A stretch of 64,000 nucleotides of DNA from Tabrizicola sp. TH137 (lineage in GTDB: Bacteria > Pseudomonadota > Alphaproteobacteria > Rhodobacterales > Rhodobacteraceae), in assembly GCF_002855575.1 (NCBI RefSeq), contig NZ_PKRQ01000004.1, positions 310,001 through 374,000 of the forward strand, given 5' to 3'. This document shows positions 60,688 to 64,000 of the stretch, one piece after another. Position 1 is the stretch's first letter. Every line of letters begins with the position of its first letter. The notes beneath the pieces are model-generated. The model was not told the DNA's origin. It searched no databases and worked only from the letters and a program-made list of their open reading frames with translations. Position numbers and translations under genes: made by a program.

Positions 60688-62193
60688 ATGACCCTGCCTG
60701 TCAGCCTTGCCGAGACCCCTGCCCTGCCCCGTGTGGCGGAGACCGCGACCGTGGCCCCTGGCACCAGCGAGGGCGGCACCGCCTTTGCCGAGACGCTTGC
60801 CGGGGCGATGGGGCCTGCCGCAGCCGGTGCGGTGGCGCCGAGCAAGGCGGTGGGAAGCGAGGCCGCGCCTGCGGTTGTTGCGCCGGATGCCGAGGCGATG
60901 CTTGCCGATCTGGGCCAGCGCGCGATTGCGGTGGAAGGCAAGGGTGCGACGCTGAGCCCGTTGCTGCCGGGGGCCGGGATGGCGGTCAGCGCAGAGGCAT
61001 CGGTTGCGGCTGTTCCGGCCGAAGCCGTTGTGACGCCGACCGAGATGGCCCCGGAGGCCGCGACCCTTGTTCCATCGCCGGAACCGGCCCTGGAGGGCGC
61101 GGCTGTAGTGCCGACGTCGGAAACGATTCCGGGGCCGCTGGTCACCGAGGATGTCGTGGCGGAAGAGGCGGCGACGCCGGACCTTCCCATCTTTGACCTG
61201 CCCGGCGAGACCCCGCCGAGCGGGGAGGAGGACGGGACGCCGGATGGTGAGACGCCCCCGCCGGAGGAGGTGCCGATCGACCTGTCCCTGGCGACGCTGC
61301 TTGCCGTTGCCTTGCCGCCCGGGTCGGATACGACGGGTGAGGCGCCGCCGGTGGCCACGCAGGATGCAGCCGTGGAGGCCGCGCAGCGCGCGATGGCCGC
61401 AGCGATCGCCCTGCCGGGTCTGGCCAGGCTGGACAAGCCGGCGAAAGGGCCGCTGGAGGCGCCGGAGATGCCGGAGCCCTTCAGCGAGGCGCCGACGGAG
61501 ACCGCCGAAGAGGCGGAGGTGGTGCCGACCAAGGCCCCGGCGTCCAATGACCTGCGCCCTGCCCCGGTGACGCCGACCCCGGTGGCGGCGGATGCGCGCA
61601 GCCCTGCCGAGGCGCGGCGCGAGGCGGTGACGGAGATCGTCGCTGCAGTGAGCGGCGAGACGGCGGAGGTTTCGGGAAGCACGACCTCGACCAGCACGAC
61701 TGCGACGACGCAGGCGGGAGCCCAGACGATGCCGCTGGTCGCGGGCGGGCCGATCCAGACCGGACGCCCGGGCTGGGAAGCGGCGCTGGCCGACCGGATC
61801 GCGGCGGAGCTTTCGGGGGATGGCAAGGAGATCGAGCTGGAACTGGCTCCAGAAAAGCTGGGCCATCTGAAGATCCGGCTGGAAGTGGTGGATGGGCTGG
61901 CGCAGGTGCGCATCGTGACGGAAACGCCGGAAGCGGCGCGGCTGTTCCAGCAGAACGAACACCGGCTGTCGGAAAACCTGTCGCGGGCGGGGCTGAGCCT
62001 TGGCGGGCAGGACACGATGAGCCGGGACGCGCAGAGCGGCAACGCGCAGGGCCAGAACGGCCAGGGCCAGGGCCCGGCTGACCGGGGCGGCCGTCCGCGC
62101 GGCATGGAGATGCATTTCGACCGTCAGGGCACGGGTGCCTTGGCCGAACTGGCCGGGCGCACGCCGCGCGGGCTGGTTAATCTGATTGCCTGA
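60688..62193 (+). CDS. fliK: Hook-length control protein FliK
   Basis: About 501 residues. The first 330 are low-complexity Ala/Pro/Glu/Thr-rich. The C-terminal domain has the FliK pattern: WEAALADRIAAELSGDGKEIELELAPEKLGHLKIRLEVVDGLAQVRIVTETPEAARLFQQNEHRLSENLSRAGL, split by short spacers, which acts on FlhB to switch substrate specificity. ATG 60688 is chosen from the upstream sigma54 promoter; ATG 60661 remains possible. The family assignment rests on the C-terminal region and position. Confidence 0.85.
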   Translation: MTLPVSLAETPALPRVAETATVAPGTSEGGTAFAETLAGAMGPAAAGAVAPSKAVGSEAAPAVVAPDAEAMLADLGQRAIAVEGKGATLSPLLPGAGMAVSAEASVAAVPAEAVVTPTEMAPEAATLVPSPEPALEGAAVVPTSETIPGPLVTEDVVAEEAATPDLPIFDLPGETPPSGEEDGTPDGETPPPEEVPIDLSLATLLAVALPPGSDTTGEAPPVATQDAAVEAAQRAMAAAIALPGLARLDKPAKGPLEAPEMPEPFSEAPTETAEEAEVVPTKAPASNDLRPAPVTPTPVAADARSPAEARREAVTEIVAAVSGETAEVSGSTTSTSTTATTQAGAQTMPLVAGGPIQTGRPGWEAALADRIAAELSGDGKEIELELAPEKLGHLKIRLEVVDGLAQVRIVTETPEAARLFQQNEHRLSENLSRAGLSLGGQDTMSRDAQSGNAQGQNGQGQGPADRGGRPRGMEMHFDRQGTGALAELAGRTPRGLVNLIA

Positions 62194-62205
62194 GGGAACT
62201 GAACC

Positions 62206-62772
62206 ATGAGCAGCGAAACCGTAGATGTCGTCGCGCCGCGCAAGAAGGGGCGCATCCTGGGCCTTCTGGGAAAGCTTTTCGGGGCGGTCATCCTGCTGGG
62301 GGCGGGGTTTGGCGGCGGCTATGTCTATTTCGCCAATCCCTTTTCGCCCACGCAGGATATGCTGCGCCTGATCGAGCCGGAAGCGGCGGCCCAGGCCGAG
62401 GCGGAGGCGGAGGGGCGCGAGAAGGTGCCGAAAGAAACGCCGGACGAGACGCTGTTCGCGACGCTGTATTTCACCTTCCCGGAGCCGATCACGTCCAACC
62501 TCAAGGACTCGCGGTCTTTTCTCCAGGTGCAGATCGGGGTTTCGACGCAATATGACGAGCAGGTCATCAAGAATGTGGAGACCCACAAGCTTGCCCTGCA
62601 ATCCGACATGCTGGCGGTGATCGCGACTTTCACGGAAGAGGATATCGCGGGGCCGAACGGGCGGGCGCGGCTGGCGGATGCGCTGAAGGATGCGGTGAAT
62701 GCGCGGCTGGAGCGGATGGAAGGCTTTGGCGGTATCGAGGACGTGTTCTTTCCGTCCTTCATGATGCAGTAA
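62206..62772 (+). CDS. fliL: Flagellar basal-body protein FliL
   Basis: A 188-residue protein with one membrane helix (about 24-44) and a periplasmic FliL domain: ETLFATLYFTFPEPITSNLKDSRSFLQVQIGVSTQYDEQVIKN, then ALKDAVNARLERMEGFGGIEDVFFPSFMMQ, the typical FliL end. Works with MotAB stators. A second FliL-like gene is at 40795. 11 bases before fliM. Confidence 0.92.
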   Translation: MSSETVDVVAPRKKGRILGLLGKLFGAVILLGAGFGGGYVYFANPFSPTQDMLRLIEPEAAAQAEAEAEGREKVPKETPDETLFATLYFTFPEPITSNLKDSRSFLQVQIGVSTQYDEQVIKNVETHKLALQSDMLAVIATFTEEDIAGPNGRARLADALKDAVNARLERMEGFGGIEDVFFPSFMMQ

Positions 62773-62783
62773 GGGGACGCGCG

Positions 62784-63752
62784 ATGGCGATGACCCCGCG
62801 CAAGCTTTCCGCCAATGAGGTGGCCGCCCTTGTCGGCGGCCTGATGGACACGACGAGCTTCGGCCAGTCGGCGGATGGCGTCGAGGTTCGGCCTTATACC
62901 TTTGGTTCCAATGATCTTTCCCTGATGGGCGATTACCACGCCCTGCGGATGATCAACGAAAGGTTTTGCCGGATCGCGCGGTCGGTCTTTCTGCCGATGC
63001 TGCGCATCCAGCCGCGGATTTCGGCCTTTCCGGCCGAGATGCGGAGTTTCGACGACTATCGCAACAGCCAGGACAATTTCGTTTCGCTGACGAATACGCG
63101 GATCGAGGAGTTGCGGGGAAGCCATCTGATCGTGATCCCGCCGCCCTTCATCAGCCTGCTGACGGATGCCTATTACGGGGGGGCGATCCGCTATGTGAAG
63201 AACGGGCGGAACGAGTTCACGGCGACCGAGCAGCGGGTGATCGAGATTGTCACCGACCGGCTGAACAGCGCGCTGCAACTGGCCTGGCGCGACCTGATGC
63301 AATTGACCTTCACCGTCCAGACCCGGGAAGAGAACATGCAATTCGCCGCCTTCGTGGACGGCGATGACATGATCGTTAACTGTTCCTTCATGGTTCAGCT
63401 GCCCGATGCGGAGCCGGCCAGTTTTGATATTCTCTATCCGCTTCAGACACTTAAGCCGATCTCCAGCCAGTTGCGTTCGCGGACCCAGTCGGACTCGCTT
63501 GAGGATGATGCAAGCTGGCGCGAGCGGCTGGAACGGGCAGTCATGTCCATTCCGCTGGAGGTGCGGACGCGGCTTTGCGAGCCGGAGATCCCGCTGAAGA
63601 AGCTGGCGTCGCTGAAGGAGGGGGACATCGTCCCCGCCAAGGTGACGGATGTGGTGCAGGTTCTGATCGACGGGAAGATCTTTTTCGAGGCGGTGCCGGG
63701 GGAGTTGGGGGGGAAGTCGGCATTGAGCATCAGCAAACGTGTGAGAGGATAA
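62784..63752 (+). CDS. fliM: Flagellar motor switch protein FliM
   Basis: A 322-residue FliM. The N-terminal CheY-binding peptide is LSANEVAALVGGL (about 7-19), then the middle domain (LMGDYHALRMINERFCRIARSVFLPMLRIQPRIS; GSHLIVIPPPFISLLTDAYYGG) and the C-terminal SpoA domain (MSIPLEVRTRLCEPEIPLKKLASLKEGDIVPAKV). It takes the place of the switch that CheY-P proteins bind. Confidence 0.95.
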   Translation: MAMTPRKLSANEVAALVGGLMDTTSFGQSADGVEVRPYTFGSNDLSLMGDYHALRMINERFCRIARSVFLPMLRIQPRISAFPAEMRSFDDYRNSQDNFVSLTNTRIEELRGSHLIVIPPPFISLLTDAYYGGAIRYVKNGRNEFTATEQRVIEIVTDRLNSALQLAWRDLMQLTFTVQTREENMQFAAFVDGDDMIVNCSFMVQLPDAEPASFDILYPLQTLKPISSQLRSRTQSDSLEDDASWRERLERAVMSIPLEVRTRLCEPEIPLKKLASLKEGDIVPAKVTDVVQVLIDGKIFFEAVPGELGGKSALSISKRVRG

Positions 63753-63758
63753 GAAAAG

Positions 63759-64000
63759 ATGAGCGAAGCGGCGGCAGCGGCGGGCGGCGACGGGTTGCGC
63801 CTGCTGGAGAATATCGGGGTGAAGCTGACGGTCGAGGTTGGCCGGGCAGAGCTGACCATCCGGGATCTTCTAAGACTTTCAGAGGGTTCGGTGATCGAAC
63901 TGGACCGGCTGGCGGGCGATCCGCTGGATGTTCTGGTGAATGGCACCCTGATCGCCAAGGGCGAGGTGGTGATGGTGGGCGAACGGTTCGGCATTCGCTT
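63759..64000 (+). CDS. fliN: Flagellar motor switch protein FliN (cut by window edge)
   Basis: The first 80 codons are present. After a short acidic/Ala-rich tip (MSEAAAAAGGDG) the SpoA domain starts: LLENIGVKLTVEVGRAELTIRDLLRLSEGSVIELDRLAGDPLDVLVNG, with LIAKGEVVMVGERFGIR at the edge. A SD-like purine run (GAGAGGATAAGAAAAG) precedes ATG 63759. 6 bases after fliM. Confidence 0.93.
   Translation, partial: MSEAAAAAGGDGLRLLENIGVKLTVEVGRAELTIRDLLRLSEGSVIELDRLAGDPLDVLVNGTLIAKGEVVMVGERFGIR

Noticed and set aside
57517-62601. 1694-codon minus-strand frame across fliG-fliL
   Set aside because: GC-driven shadow; all flagellar genes on the plus strand have clear motifs.
1-64000. tRNA genes, CRISPR arrays, insertion sequences or prophage
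   Set aside because: No cloverleaf sequence, spaced direct repeat array, transposase, integrase or phage gene was found on reading both strands.

Overview
The window is about 64 kb of very GC-rich, tightly packed bacterial chromosome. Gene content and order point to an alphaproteobacterium of the Rhodobacterales, related to Rhodobacter/Cereibacter sphaeroides: a FleT-type sigma54 activator heading a fliEFGHIJ operon (as in the R. sphaeroides fla1 cluster), a chemotaxis operon built like R. sphaeroides cheOp3 with a split CheA, and typical household genes of the group (serC-serA with a probable serC RNA element, DUF2585, zapE). I see no tRNA, rRNA, CRISPR array, insertion sequence or prophage. 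Assignments come from reading motifs and gene order; no database search was run.

Left part (1-30 kb) is household and envelope chromosome: arfB ribosome rescue, a queuosine-precursor transporter, a phytase-family esterase-like protein, mepA, two MFS transporters, a thioesterase, YggT, recQ, yaaA, a hybrid histidine kinase, an alpha-2-macroglobulin plus PBP1C pair, a thiolase, a phosphoesterase, the complete phosphorylated serine pathway (serA, serC, serB, with serC and serB divergent), a GNAT enzyme, a ClpP-fold periplasmic protein, a TauE-type permease and zapE. Between arfB and the queuosine transporter lies a short element with a full-length match to the 16S anti-Shine-Dalgarno sequence.

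Right part (30-64 kb) is a motility island. In order: two tandem 59-residue membrane proteins and a GAF protein with FliA-type promoters; fliA-flhF-flhA (minus strand), divergent from flgP-flgT-flgA-flgM plus a membrane/coiled-coil gene; a Sel1-repeat protein and an NHLP-like small protein, divergent from a second FliL; small genes around fliS; a pseudo-receiver gene; the cheOp3-like operon (unknown orf, cheA4, cheR, cheB, cheW, cytoplasmic receptor tlpT, cheY6, cheA3) on the minus strand; and, divergent from it, fleT-fliE-F-G-H-I-J, fliK-L-M and the start of fliN, which runs off the right edge.

The regulatory layer is readable in the DNA. Five sigma54 (-24/-12) promoters precede fleT, fliK, flgP, flhA and a 67-codon orphan gene. 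At least four promoters of the form TAAA-N15-G(C/T)CGTT, the expected class for FliA, precede the twin small genes, the GAF gene, the NHLP-like/Sel1 pair and fliS; a fifth, weaker one precedes the second fliL. This suggests a sigma54-FleQ/FleT then FliA hierarchy, with FlgM holding FliA. It also places several uncharacterised genes in the late flagellar regulon. These are the best candidates for undescribed biology here.
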